From the NCBI GenBank assembly GCA_035710515.1, contig DASTDE010000004.1, forward strand, positions 62,001 through 126,000: DNA of 64,000 nt. Direction: 5' to 3'. Each line of letters begins with the position of its first letter. The first letter of the stretch is position 1. The notes below the pieces were generated by a model. That model ran no database searches, was not told the origin of the DNA, and saw only the letters and a program-made list of their open reading frames with translations. Below, piece by piece: positions 8,056-15,604 of the stretch. The translations under genes and the position numbers were made by a program. Source of the stretch: Candidatus Rubrimentiphilum sp. Its GTDB lineage: Bacteria > Vulcanimicrobiota > Vulcanimicrobiia > Vulcanimicrobiales > Vulcanimicrobiaceae.

Positions 8056-9297
8056 CTAGAGTGCGCCGAGCTTTTCGCGAGCGGTGGAGAGTCCGGCCGC
8101 AAGCGCCGCCAGCGCTTGCTCGATCTCGCTTTGGGTAACGATCAGCGGCGGTTCCAGGCGAATCACGCGCTGCATATTCAGCGTCCACGCCGCGGTCACT
8201 CCATGCTTGAGCATTTCGGAGATAATCCAGCCGCCGTAGCCTTCGTTGGTCAGTTCCACGCCGACGAGCAGCCCCAACCCCCGCGCGCTGCGGAGAATCT
8301 CCGGATAGTCTTTGCAGAGTTCTTGCGCGCCGGCGAGCAGCTGCGCCCCACGCTCGCGCGCGTTCTCAACCAAGTGCTCTTCGACGAGCGCGTCCATAGC
8401 GGCGAGCGCCGCCGCACAGGCGATCTCACTGCCGCCGAAGGTGGACGTATGCATGACGGGGTGCTTGGAGTACGCGGCATTCCACACGGACGGACGCGTG
8501 ATATAAGCACCTACCGGAATGACTCCGCCCGATAGCCCCTTCGCGAGCGTCATCACGTCGGGAACGACGTCGTCGCGATTACATCCGAAGAGCATGCCGC
8601 AGCGGCCCAGGCCGGTCTGCACTTCGTCGGCGATCAGCAGTGCGCCGGTGCGATCGCAGATCTCGCGGACCTCGCGCAGATATCCGAGGGGCGGAACGTT
8701 GATACCGCCTTCGCCTTGCACCGGTTCGACGATGAACGCGGCCGCGTCGCGAAGCGCTTCTTCCAAGCCGGCGGTCGAGCCGAATTCGAGATGCGCTACA
8801 TCCTCGAGCAGCGGCGCGTACGTGTCTCGAAAATACTCCCGTCCGCTGGCGGAAAGCGATCCGAGCGTTTTGCCGTGAAAGGCGTCGCGCGTCGCGACGA
8901 TTCTGCGCCGTTTTGTGGCGGCGCGCGCGAGTTTAATCGCGCCTTCCACCGCTTCGGTTCCGCTGTTGCAGAAAAAGGAAATCTGCAGATCGCCCGGCGC
9001 GAGCTCCGCGAGGCGCTTGGAAGCGCGACCAAGCATGACGTTAAACATCGTCTTGCCGGAGAGAGCCATTACATCGAGCTGGGCTTGCACGGCGGCGACG
9101 ACTTTGGGATGCCGATGGCCGAGCGTGAAGACGCCGTAGCCGCCGGCGAAATCGAGATAGGCCTTGCCGTTCTGATCCCAGATGGTGCAGCCTTGCGCGC
9201 GCACTTCCACCGGACTGCCGGCGACCTTCATCACGCGCGCCAACGTCGGATTTACGTAGAGCTTGTAATTCTCGTACGTCTCGCCGTAGAGGTCCAT
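8056..9297 (-). CDS. Class III PLP aminotransferase (ornithine/putrescine type)
   Basis: A 413-residue fold-type I, subgroup II aminotransferase. Visible motifs are CNSGTEAVEGAIKLAR (110-125), AFHGKT (139-144), ADEVQTGLGRCG (223-234) with the PLP-ring aspartate at 224, and the Schiff-base lysine K253 in TLAKGLSGG. The closest named groups are acetylornithine, putrescine and 4-aminobutyrate aminotransferases, which move amino groups between terminal amines and aldehydes or keto acids. It follows dusB with no gap and precedes the SRPBCC gene by 14 bases. Beside an aldehyde-forming reductase it could aminate the aldehyde to a primary amine. That role is inference. Confidence 0.85.
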   Translation of the reverse strand: MDLYGETYENYKLYVNPTLARVMKVAGSPVEVRAQGCTIWDQNGKAYLDFAGGYGVFTLGHRHPKVVAAVQAQLDVMALSGKTMFNVMLGRASKRLAELAPGDLQISFFCNSGTEAVEGAIKLARAATKRRRIVATRDAFHGKTLGSLSASGREYFRDTYAPLLEDVAHLEFGSTAGLEEALRDAAAFIVEPVQGEGGINVPPLGYLREVREICDRTGALLIADEVQTGLGRCGMLFGCNRDDVVPDVMTLAKGLSGGVIPVGAYITRPSVWNAAYSKHPVMHTSTFGGSEIACAAALAAMDALVEEHLVENARERGAQLLAGAQELCKDYPEILRSARGLGLLVGVELTNEGYGGWIISEMLKHGVTAAWTLNMQRVIRLEPPLIVTQSEIEQALAALAAGLSTAREKLGAL

Positions 9298-10308
9298 CTA
9301 GGCGGCGACGGGGCGTTCGAGCGCTGTAATAGCTTCTTCGACCACGGCGATGACGTCTTGCGCGCGATCGATCCGCATGATGCGCTCGCGAAGAACGGCG
9401 GCGCCGGGAATGCCTTTGAAATACAGCGCGAGGTGTTTACGCATCTGCGGAACCGCGCGCGACTCTCCGAGATCGTTCAGCATCGCTTGGTAGTGCACGT
9501 GAACCGCGTAGCGCAAACGATCAGCAGCGGACGGCACCGGCTGCGCGGCGCGTCCTTCCATGAGATCGCGAATCTGCGAGATAAGCCAGGGATTGCCGAG
9601 CGTTGCGCGGCCGAGCATGATCGCGTCGACGCCGCTCTCGCGCATGCGTTGCATCGCCTGATCGGGATCGCCGAGATCGCCGTTGCCGATTACCGGCAGG
9701 TCAACGGATTGCTTGAGGCGCTTGATGTGCTCCCAATCTGCGTTTCCTTTATAGAACTGTCTGGCAGTACGGGCGTGAAGCGTCAAAGCTTGCACACCCA
9801 CCTTTTGCGCTCGCTGGGCTGCTTCAATGTAAACAAGCTTGTCTTCGCTCCAGCCCAGGCGCATCTTCATCGTCACCGGACAATCAACGGCCTCAACAAC
9901 GGCACGCATGATGGCTTCGCAGCGGTCTAAGTCGCGCAAACAGGCCGAACCGCCGTTGATTTTTGTAACCTTCGGCGCGGGACAGCCGAAGTTTATGTCA
10001 ACGATGTCGGCGCCGCACTCGCGCACGATCTTCGCGGCTTTAGCCATCACGGCCGGATCGTCGCCCCACAACTGCGTGCTGACCGGCTTCTCGAGTCCGT
10101 GCTGGTCGATCATCTCCATGGTGCGCTTCGCGCTGGATGCATACTGCAGCGCGTTGGCAGACACGAACTCCGTCACCGTCAGGCCTAAACCGAAGGGCTT
10201 ATAGAGCGCTCGCATTGTGCGGTTGGTCACGCCCGACATGGGCGCCAGAACCAAAGGCGGCCAAATCTGGTGCGGCCCGATGACGAGCGGGGCTACGGTG
10301 CGCTGCAT
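9298..10308 (-). CDS. dusB: tRNA-dihydrouridine synthase
   Basis: FMN/NADPH-dependent reduction of D-loop uridines in tRNA. The 336-residue TIM-barrel protein shows LAPMSGVTN (21-29), the active-site cysteine C109 in NFGCPAPKV, MKMRLGW, LHARTARQFYKGNADW and GNGDLGDPDQA, all Dus family signatures. The C-terminal helical tRNA-binding domain (MRKHLALYFKG) is present. Its stop codon immediately precedes the aminotransferase start, making it the first gene of the 4946-10308 run. In many bacteria dus genes head unrelated operons. Confidence 0.93.
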   Translation of the reverse strand: MQRTVAPLVIGPHQIWPPLVLAPMSGVTNRTMRALYKPFGLGLTVTEFVSANALQYASSAKRTMEMIDQHGLEKPVSTQLWGDDPAVMAKAAKIVRECGADIVDINFGCPAPKVTKINGGSACLRDLDRCEAIMRAVVEAVDCPVTMKMRLGWSEDKLVYIEAAQRAQKVGVQALTLHARTARQFYKGNADWEHIKRLKQSVDLPVIGNGDLGDPDQAMQRMRESGVDAIMLGRATLGNPWLISQIRDLMEGRAAQPVPSAADRLRYAVHVHYQAMLNDLGESRAVPQMRKHLALYFKGIPGAAVLRERIMRIDRAQDVIAVVEEAITALERPVAA

Positions 10309-10365
10309 AGCGACGGTATTCTATCACCCCTTGCGTTCCCCGGCTATCGGCGTGATAGCAGGGTA

Positions 10366-10438
10366 GCGCCCGTAGCTCAATTGGATAGAGCAGCTCCTTG
10401 ACTCAGGGCTGGATGGGGTTCGAGTCCCTTCGGGCGAG
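10366..10438 (+). tRNA. tRNA-like gene, imperfect (anticodon possibly GAC)
   Basis: The D arm (GCTC-AATTGGATA-GAGC) and T loop (TTCGAGT) are clear. The acceptor stem GCGCCCG/CGGGCGA pairs at six of seven positions and resembles bacterial tRNA-Arg. Anomalies are G-A at pair 1:72, T-T at 49:65 and C-A at 31:39. The anticodon loop read as TTGACTC gives anticodon GAC with an unusual T37. An alternative stem AGCTC/GGGCT leaves a 9-base loop. CCA is not encoded. It may be a functional but divergent tRNA or a pseudogene. Confidence 0.55.
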
Positions 10439-10512
10439 CCTCTTGCTTTCGGGTAGGGCCTCGGTTAAACTCAATGCGAGTCAGAGAGCGAGTCTTCCAA
10501 CAGAGCTACAGT

Positions 10513-10538
10513 AAGAGGATGCGGAAACGCGTCCTCTT
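10513..10538 (+). terminator. Hairpin terminator after tRNA-like gene
   Basis: An 11-base stem (AAGAGGATGCG with CGCGTCCTCTT, one G-T pair) closes a GAAA tetraloop and is followed by GTTATTT. It sits about 75 bases after the tRNA-like gene. Confidence 0.7.
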
Positions 10539-10550
10539 GTTATTTCCGCC

Positions 10551-10594
10551 ACCCTTCGACAAGCTCAGGGTCCTTCGATACCTCAGGATGACAA
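10551..10594 (-). repeat. Dispersed repeat copy providing coaX stop
   Basis: On the minus strand this reads TTGTCATCCTGAGGTATC, then GAAGGACCCTGAGCTTGTCG, then AAGGGT. The TGA in TCATCCTGA is the stop codon of coaX. Confidence 0.8.
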
Positions 10595-11350
10595 ATGGTA
10601 ACGGCGCAAGCCGATCAAACTCAAGTTCGGATTAACCGCGTGAATGATCTTGGTATGCTTTGCAATGACGTCGGCCATACCACCGGTGGCGATTACCTTC
10701 GCGTCAACACCTAGCTCGGCGCGAATGCGCGCGACCAAGGCCTCGGTCTGACCGACGAAACCGTACACAATTCCCGATTGCAACGCCGAAATCGTATCCG
10801 TTCCGAGCGCGTGTCCCGGTGCTTCCAGCGCTATCTGCGGAAGCTTCGCCGTTCGCTCGACGAGCGCGTCGATCGAGATGTTGATGCCTGGAGCGATGGC
10901 TACTCCGAGATAACGGCCATCAGCGTTAATCGCCATGAAGACCGTCGCGGTGCCGTAGCTGATGACGATGAGCGGGGTGCCGTAGAGCTCCTTGCCGCCG
11001 ATGGCGGACGCCACCAGGTCGGCGCCGACTTCGCCCGGCCGCTCAGTGTCGATCGGCATGAGCTTCTGACGATGCGCTTTGAAAAAGCTCGGCTCGCGCC
11101 CGAAATACCGCGAACACGCTTCCTCAAGCGCTTGATCGAGATTGGGAACGACGCTGGCGACGACGATCGCCTCCACGTCCGACGGGAGCAGCTGCTTCGA
11201 GGCAAACAACTGGACGAAGAGCGTCCCCAACTCGTCCGGCGTCCGCTTTGCGTTCGTGCGGATCCGCCATGCATGCGCGAGCTCGGAGTTACCGTCGGCG
11301 AAACAGCCTAGCTTCGTGTCGGTATTGCCGACGTCAATCGCGAGTAACAT
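10583..11350 (-). CDS. coaX: Type III pantothenate kinase, altered motif residues
   Basis: Phosphorylates pantothenate, the first step from pantothenate to CoA, in the ASKHA fold. The 255-residue product starts MLLAIDVGNTDTKLG (phosphate-binding motif) and keeps GEVGAD, APGINIS and IATGGMA. Two positions normally highly conserved differ: the Arg of GADR is Leu (GADLVASA), and the Asp before the GTA motif is Ser (VISYGTATVF in place of VVDFGTAT). It overlaps coaBC by 17 bases and ends inside a dispersed repeat (last residues HLSS). Gene order and overall similarity make the family assignment safe, but activity should not be assumed. Confidence 0.85.
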   Translation of the reverse strand: MLLAIDVGNTDTKLGCFADGNSELAHAWRIRTNAKRTPDELGTLFVQLFASKQLLPSDVEAIVVASVVPNLDQALEEACSRYFGREPSFFKAHRQKLMPIDTERPGEVGADLVASAIGGKELYGTPLIVISYGTATVFMAINADGRYLGVAIAPGINISIDALVERTAKLPQIALEAPGHALGTDTISALQSGIVYGFVGQTEALVARIRAELGVDAKVIATGGMADVIAKHTKIIHAVNPNLSLIGLRRYHLSS

Positions 11351-12548
11351 TTTGTTGGATGCAGTCGAGCAGACGGGCCGCCAAAACCTCTTTCGAAGCG
11401 GCGCCCAGCTCGCACCGGCCGTCCTTTCCCCAGAGGAACGTCAAGGAGTTCGCCTGAGCGCCGAAGCCGCGGCCGTCCGAAACGTCGTTGACGGCAATGG
11501 CATCCAGGTGCTTGCGCTCCATCTTGGCGCGCGCGTTGGTTTCGTGGTTTTCCGTCTCCGCGGCAAATCCCACGACGATCGTCGCGTTCTTATGCTCCGC
11601 GATGGCAGCTAAAACGTCTGGAGTGCGAACCATCCGCACGTCCACGTCGCCCTCGCCCTTCTTTACCTTTTGTTGCGAAGCCGTTTCCGGGCGCCAGTCT
11701 GCCACAGCGGCCGTTGCGATCACAAGATCGGCGTCTTTCGCCTGCACTAGTGCCGCATCGTTCATATCCTGCGCTGAGACGACGTCGATCACGTGAACGC
11801 CATGCGGCGCCGGCAGATGCGTGGGGCCGAGAACCAACGTCACGCTTGCGCCACGCAGCGCGGCTTCGCGCGCGAGCGCGATGCCCGTTGCGCCCGTAGA
11901 GGGATTGCTGACGAATCGCACCGGATCGAATGCTTCGCGCGTCGGACCGCCGGTGATCAGCACGCGCTTTCCTTTCAGCGACTGCGCGCGCGCGAGCACC
12001 ACCTCCAGCGATTGCAGTATCGCGTCCTCGGGTGCAAGTCTTCCGATACCGCTTTCACGTTCAGCCAAATACCCGCGTTCCGGTTCGACGATTTCATAGC
12101 CGCGCTCGCGCAGTGTTTGCAAATTTGACTGCGTCGCCGGGTCGGTATACATCGCATCGTTCATCGCGGGCGCAAGCACGATCGGAATGCGCGCCGCCAG
12201 CAGCGCGCTCGTCACCAAGTCGCCGGCGATGCCTTGCGCGAGTTTCGCGATGACATCGGCCGTCGCCGGAGCCACAAGCGCAACTTGCGCGTCGCGCACC
12301 AGGCGAATATGCGGAATCGTTTCGGGCGCATCCCAGAGTGAGGTGAACACCTGACGGCCGGTGAGTGCGGCGAAGGTCAGCGGTCCGACGAATTCCTCGG
12401 CGGCTTCCGTCATGGCAACATCGACGATCGCGCCCCGCTGCACCAGCGTGCTCGTTAAAGCCGCTGCTTTATATGCCGCGATTCCGCCCGTCACGCACAG
12501 CAGAATGCGCTTGCCGGAAAAAATGGCTTCGCTCACGATCGGATCCAC
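11334..12548 (-). CDS. coaBC: Bifunctional phosphopantothenoylcysteine synthetase/decarboxylase
   Basis: Couples cysteine to 4'-phosphopantothenate and decarboxylates the product to 4'-phosphopantetheine. The 404-residue protein has the FMN-binding CoaC domain (residues 10-185) with LCVTGGIAAYKA, the histidine region TIPHIRLVRDA and the substrate clamp PAMNDAMY. The CoaB domain follows (about 190-400) with ITGGPTREAFDPVRFVSNPS, TAAVADW and the lysine-containing KVKKGEG. Overlaps of 16 bases with panC and 17 with coaX show a coupled CoA operon. Confidence 0.95.
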   Translation of the reverse strand: MDPIVSEAIFSGKRILLCVTGGIAAYKAAALTSTLVQRGAIVDVAMTEAAEEFVGPLTFAALTGRQVFTSLWDAPETIPHIRLVRDAQVALVAPATADVIAKLAQGIAGDLVTSALLAARIPIVLAPAMNDAMYTDPATQSNLQTLRERGYEIVEPERGYLAERESGIGRLAPEDAILQSLEVVLARAQSLKGKRVLITGGPTREAFDPVRFVSNPSTGATGIALAREAALRGASVTLVLGPTHLPAPHGVHVIDVVSAQDMNDAALVQAKDADLVIATAAVADWRPETASQQKVKKGEGDVDVRMVRTPDVLAAIAEHKNATIVVGFAAETENHETNARAKMERKHLDAIAVNDVSDGRGFGAQANSLTFLWGKDGRCELGAASKEVLAARLLDCIQQNVTRD

Positions 12549-13360
12549 AGGTTGTCGAGCAGCCGCGTCCGGCCGAACCGCGCCGCGCCGATCAAAAATG
12601 CCGGCGCGCGCAACGTTTTCAGGTTCGAAAAACTCTGCGCATCTACCAAGTTCATGTATTCGAGCTTCGCCTGCGAGCTAATCACGCGAACCGCAGTCTC
12701 GCGCGCTTCCTCCACACTTTTGCCGGCTTGAATCTCTTTTAACATGGTCTGCAGCGCGGCGTACAGCGTCGGCGCCGCGGCGCGTTCCTGAACGGAAAGA
12801 TAGGCGTTGCGGCTGGAAAGCGCCAGGCCGTCGGGCTCGCGCACGGTTTCGACGATCTCCACGCGAGTTCTGAAATTCAAATCGCGCACAAGTTTGTTGA
12901 GTACCGCCGTCTGCTGCGCGTCCTTTTGTCCCAAATACAATACGTCCGGTTCCACCATGTTCAGCAGCTTGGCGACGACGGTGGCGACGCCGCGGAAATG
13001 CGTGGGGCGCGCGGCACCCTCAAACCTGGTGCCCAGCTTGCCGACGTCAACGAACGTGGAAAAATCCGGCGGATACATCGTAGCACTCTCGGGCGCGAAG
13101 AGCAGATCGACTCCGGCTTGCGCGAACTTTTCGCTGTCCGCTTCGAAATCGCGCGGGTACCGTTCGAAATCTTCCTGCGGACCGAATTGCATTGGATTGA
13201 CGAACAAACTCGCGACGACGGATTTACACTCGCGTCGCGCGACCTCCACAAGGCGCAAATGGCCCGCGTGGAGCGCTCCCATCGTCGGCACGAATCCCAG
13301 CGGCCGCGCAAGCGTTTCGAGCTGCGCGCGCGCCGGCGCGAGCTCGTGTGCAACGTTCAT
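12533..13360 (-). CDS. panC: Pantothenate synthetase
   Basis: ATP-dependent condensation of pantoate with beta-alanine. The 275-residue protein shows the nucleotidyltransferase HIGH-like motif PTMGALHAGH (25-34), FVNPMQFGPQEDFERYPR, GQKDAQQ and the KMSKS-like LSSRNAYLS. First gene of the panC-coaBC-coaX run. Production of pantoate (panB, panE) and beta-alanine (panD) is not encoded in the window. Confidence 0.95.
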   Translation of the reverse strand: MNVAHELAPARAQLETLARPLGFVPTMGALHAGHLRLVEVARRECKSVVASLFVNPMQFGPQEDFERYPRDFEADSEKFAQAGVDLLFAPESATMYPPDFSTFVDVGKLGTRFEGAARPTHFRGVATVVAKLLNMVEPDVLYLGQKDAQQTAVLNKLVRDLNFRTRVEIVETVREPDGLALSSRNAYLSVQERAAAPTLYAALQTMLKEIQAGKSVEEARETAVRVISSQAKLEYMNLVDAQSFSNLKTLRAPAFLIGAARFGRTRLLDNLWIRS

Positions 13361-13369
13361 CTTCGAATC

Positions 13370-13675
13370 CTACGAAGCGCGCGTAACCCGCAGCACGGTG
13401 CGGCCGACCTGGAAGGGCGTACCGGGCTCGATCCGCTGTTCGCCCCGAACTCGCCGTTCGTTGACGCGCGTTCCATTGCGGCTGTCCAAATCGCTCAAGA
13501 GCAGACTGCCGGAATCCGACCGCAGCCGGGCGTGCCGGCGCGACACGTAGCGGTCGAGCGTGATGCAGGCGCCCGCCATGGTCTCGTCCCGGCCTATCAC
13601 GATCTCGTCTTCGAAGGGCCAGGTCTTCCCGTCCAGCGGCCCGCTCAAGACCTCCAGCACAAAGGTCGAGTGCAT
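13370..13675 (-). CDS. FHA domain protein
   Basis: A 101-residue protein consisting of a single forkhead-associated domain, which binds phosphothreonine peptides. The family signature is complete: IVIGRDE, YVSRRHARL (the Ser and His contacts) and DLDSRNGTRVNERRV. It ends nine bases before panC starts on the same strand. No kinase or partner domain is attached, so it would act as a free adaptor. Confidence 0.85.
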   Translation of the reverse strand: MHSTFVLEVLSGPLDGKTWPFEDEIVIGRDETMAGACITLDRYVSRRHARLRSDSGSLLLSDLDSRNGTRVNERRVRGEQRIEPGTPFQVGRTVLRVTRAS

Positions 13676-13727
13676 GAGGACTAACTATTCTCTTTATGGG
13701 GACGATACTCTCTAGGGTGGCGAGCTG

Positions 13728-13733
13728 TATAAT
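13728..13733 (+). promoter_or_regulatory. Perfect -10 element, possible leaderless promoter
   Basis: TATAAT at 13728-13733 puts the expected transcription start at or one base before the GTG at 13741. No clear -35 hexamer is seen. Confidence 0.4.
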
Positions 13734-13740
13734 GGGCACG

Positions 13741-13947
13741 GTGAACGACAGAATCGACGAGCTGCTGCACCTTATCGAGGTGCAACCCGACGCACTGCGC
13801 GAAGCGGAGTTCGCGCAGGTTCAGTCTATTCTCGACGAGATGGTCGGCAAGACCGTGCAGGCCGCCGAAATCGAAGACACGCGCATCGTCATCACGACCG
13901 CGGACGGAAACAAGTACTTCTTCTACGGCTTTTTGGGCCTCGACTAA
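13741..13947 (+). CDS. Small conserved-looking protein, unknown
   Basis: A 68-residue acidic protein (MNDRIDELLHLIEVQPDALR at the start, ending GNKYFFYGFLGLD) with a helical first half and a short beta-rich end. I do not recognise a family. Start could be GTG at 13741, matching a TATAAT box seven bases upstream (leaderless), or ATG at 13732, which would overlap that box. Its end overlaps the 3' end of the convergent PilZ gene by four bases. Regular codon use and the acidic helical pattern favour a real gene. Confidence 0.55.
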   Translation: MNDRIDELLHLIEVQPDALREAEFAQVQSILDEMVGKTVQAAEIEDTRIVITTADGNKYFFYGFLGLD

Positions 13948-14315
13948 GTCCGCGCGCGCTGCTGCAGCTCGTGGATGAACTCCACAATCTCGCTCTGATC
14001 GGGAGCCGCAATCTGCGTGAAGGCGATCCCGTGCGCGAACTGCTGCCGCGAAGCATCGAAGAATGAGAGCACCACGCGGCCGCGCACCATCATCTCCCGC
14101 TCGCCTTCAGGTAATCGAAAGCGCAGCGTGATGTTCTGACCGGCGCTTAAATCGTTTTTGGTAATAACGCGCATCCCGCCGCCGCTCAGATCGACCACAC
14201 CGCCATCTAATGCCGCATCGTCGCCCGCTACCGTGACGGCTACCGGAAAATCAACGGCTGCGCGAAAGAAGCGCCGCTGCTGGGGACCCGAACCCGCCGG
14301 TTGTTCTGTGCTCAC
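13944..14315 (-). CDS. PilZ domain protein
   Basis: A 123-residue protein with a PilZ domain, a cyclic-di-GMP-binding beta barrel. The two binding motifs are visible: RRFFRAAVDFPV (RxxxR type) near residues 14-25 and DLSGGGMRV (D/NxSxxG) near residues 42-50. It starts with GTG overlapping the stop of the PLP enzyme gene (GTGA). It may link second-messenger level to a surface or motility process; no partner is evident. Confidence 0.85.
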   Translation of the reverse strand: MSTEQPAGSGPQQRRFFRAAVDFPVAVTVAGDDAALDGGVVDLSGGGMRVITKNDLSAGQNITLRFRLPEGEREMMVRGRVVLSFFDASRQQFAHGIAFTQIAAPDQSEIVEFIHELQQRART

Positions 14316-15604
14316 GCTCGATCACGCTTCTCTCGCGAAAGCGAACCGCCCTGCACTGCGCGCGCCGCAAAAAGCGCACCTAACACCGCATGTTCCGCCA
14401 CAACGCCGCCCTGCAGATAGACTTCGAACGGCTCGCGCAGCGGCGCATCGCACGATAACTCGATGGTCGCTCCACTGATAAACGACCCGCTGGACATAAC
14501 GACCGGCTCCGCATAACCGGGCACACTCCCAGGTTCGGGACGAAACCGTGCGTTGACCGGCAGCGCCGACTGCAATCCTTGCGCGAACAGACGGATGCTG
14601 CGAGCGGAACCTAAACGGATCGCCTGCACGATGTCGGTGCGCGCAGCGCCCGCGGCCGGATCGACGGGATAGCCGAGTTCGTCGAACAGCGCCGCCGCAA
14701 AATCGAGTCCGCGCAGACATTGTTCTACGATCAGCGGCGCCATGAAGAGCCCTTGCAGAAACGCGCGGCCGAAGCCGAGCGACGGTCCCAGCGCGTCGCC
14801 AAGGCCGGGTGCGTACAACCGATCGGCAACGCGCGCAACCAGGTCGCTCCGGCCAATCACGTAGCCGCCGGCGGGGGCCAAAGATCCGCCGAGATTTTTT
14901 ATCAGCGATCCGATAGCCAGATCGGCTCCGATATGCGTCGGCTCACGGTCTTCGACGAGTTCGCCGTAGCAGTTGTCAACGATGATGGCGACGTCGGGGC
15001 GCTTCTTCTTGATCTGTGCAAAAAGCGAGGCGCACTCCGCGATCGAAAGCGAGGGCCGCGGCGCGTATCCGCGCGATCGCTGCACGAACACGGCAGCGAC
15101 ATCCTTGTCATGGTGAGGTATCGGGTTGTCATCCTGAGCCTGTCGAAGGGCACCCTGAGGTATCGAAGGGTCGAGCTCCTTATACTGCATGCCCGCACGC
15201 ACGAGCGAATTCGGCGCGTCCGCGATAGCATTGCGCAGCGTGTCATATGGCCGGCCGGTGAGGCTGAGCAGCGTTTTTCCCGGCGGCACGCACGCGGCGA
15301 TCGCAGTAACGATCGCGTGCGTGCCGCTGACGAACGACAGACGCGCCAGCGCCCGTTCGGCGCCGAAGATCCGCGCGAGGAGCGCCTCGTATTTGGCGCG
15401 CGCCGCGTCGTCGTATCCATAGCCGAGCGTTCCGGAAAAATCGCTTTCAGTGACGCCTTCTTCCAAGAAAGCCGCCATCACGTTGGCTTTCACGCGCTCC
15501 TGCGCAGCGTAGGGTATACCGGCAACGCGTTCTTGCGCGCGCAGCGCAGCTTCGCGAACGGGCCCGGCCACTCCGAAACGCTCGCACAGCAGCTGGACGT
15601 TCAC
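14312..15604 (-). CDS. Methionine gamma-lyase family PLP protein with repeat insertion
   Basis: A 430-residue fold-type I PLP protein of the 'methionine gamma-lyase family/aluminium resistance' group (YnbB-like), whose reaction is not established. Visible are ARLSFVSGTHAI, VFVQRSRGY, IIVDNCYGELVE (PLP aspartate) and the lysine of GSLIKNLGGSLAP. I chose GTG at 15604 because it overlaps the EIIC stop (GTGA) and gives the family N-terminus. Between YKELDP and DVAAVFVQRSR, an extra stretch reading SIPQGALRQAQDDNP is the translation of the dispersed repeat at 15126-15173, inserted without breaking the frame. Confidence 0.8.
   Translation of the reverse strand: MNVQLLCERFGVAGPVREAALRAQERVAGIPYAAQERVKANVMAAFLEEGVTESDFSGTLGYGYDDAARAKYEALLARIFGAERALARLSFVSGTHAIVTAIAACVPPGKTLLSLTGRPYDTLRNAIADAPNSLVRAGMQYKELDPSIPQGALRQAQDDNPIPHHDKDVAAVFVQRSRGYAPRPSLSIAECASLFAQIKKKRPDVAIIVDNCYGELVEDREPTHIGADLAIGSLIKNLGGSLAPAGGYVIGRSDLVARVADRLYAPGLGDALGPSLGFGRAFLQGLFMAPLIVEQCLRGLDFAAALFDELGYPVDPAAGAARTDIVQAIRLGSARSIRLFAQGLQSALPVNARFRPEPGSVPGYAEPVVMSSGSFISGATIELSCDAPLREPFEVYLQGGVVAEHAVLGALFAARAVQGGSLSREKRDRA
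15126..15173 (+). repeat. Dispersed repeat copy inside a coding gene
   Basis: Reads TTGTCATCCTGAGCCTGTCG, AAGGGCACCCTGAGGTATCG, AAGGGTCG on the plus strand. It contains both halves of the family consensus and is translated on the minus strand as part of the PLP enzyme. Confidence 0.85.

Noticed and set aside
8716-9930. Plus-strand open frame of 404 codons
   Set aside because: Spans the opposite strand of the aminotransferase and dusB genes and crosses their junction; translation has no recognisable features.
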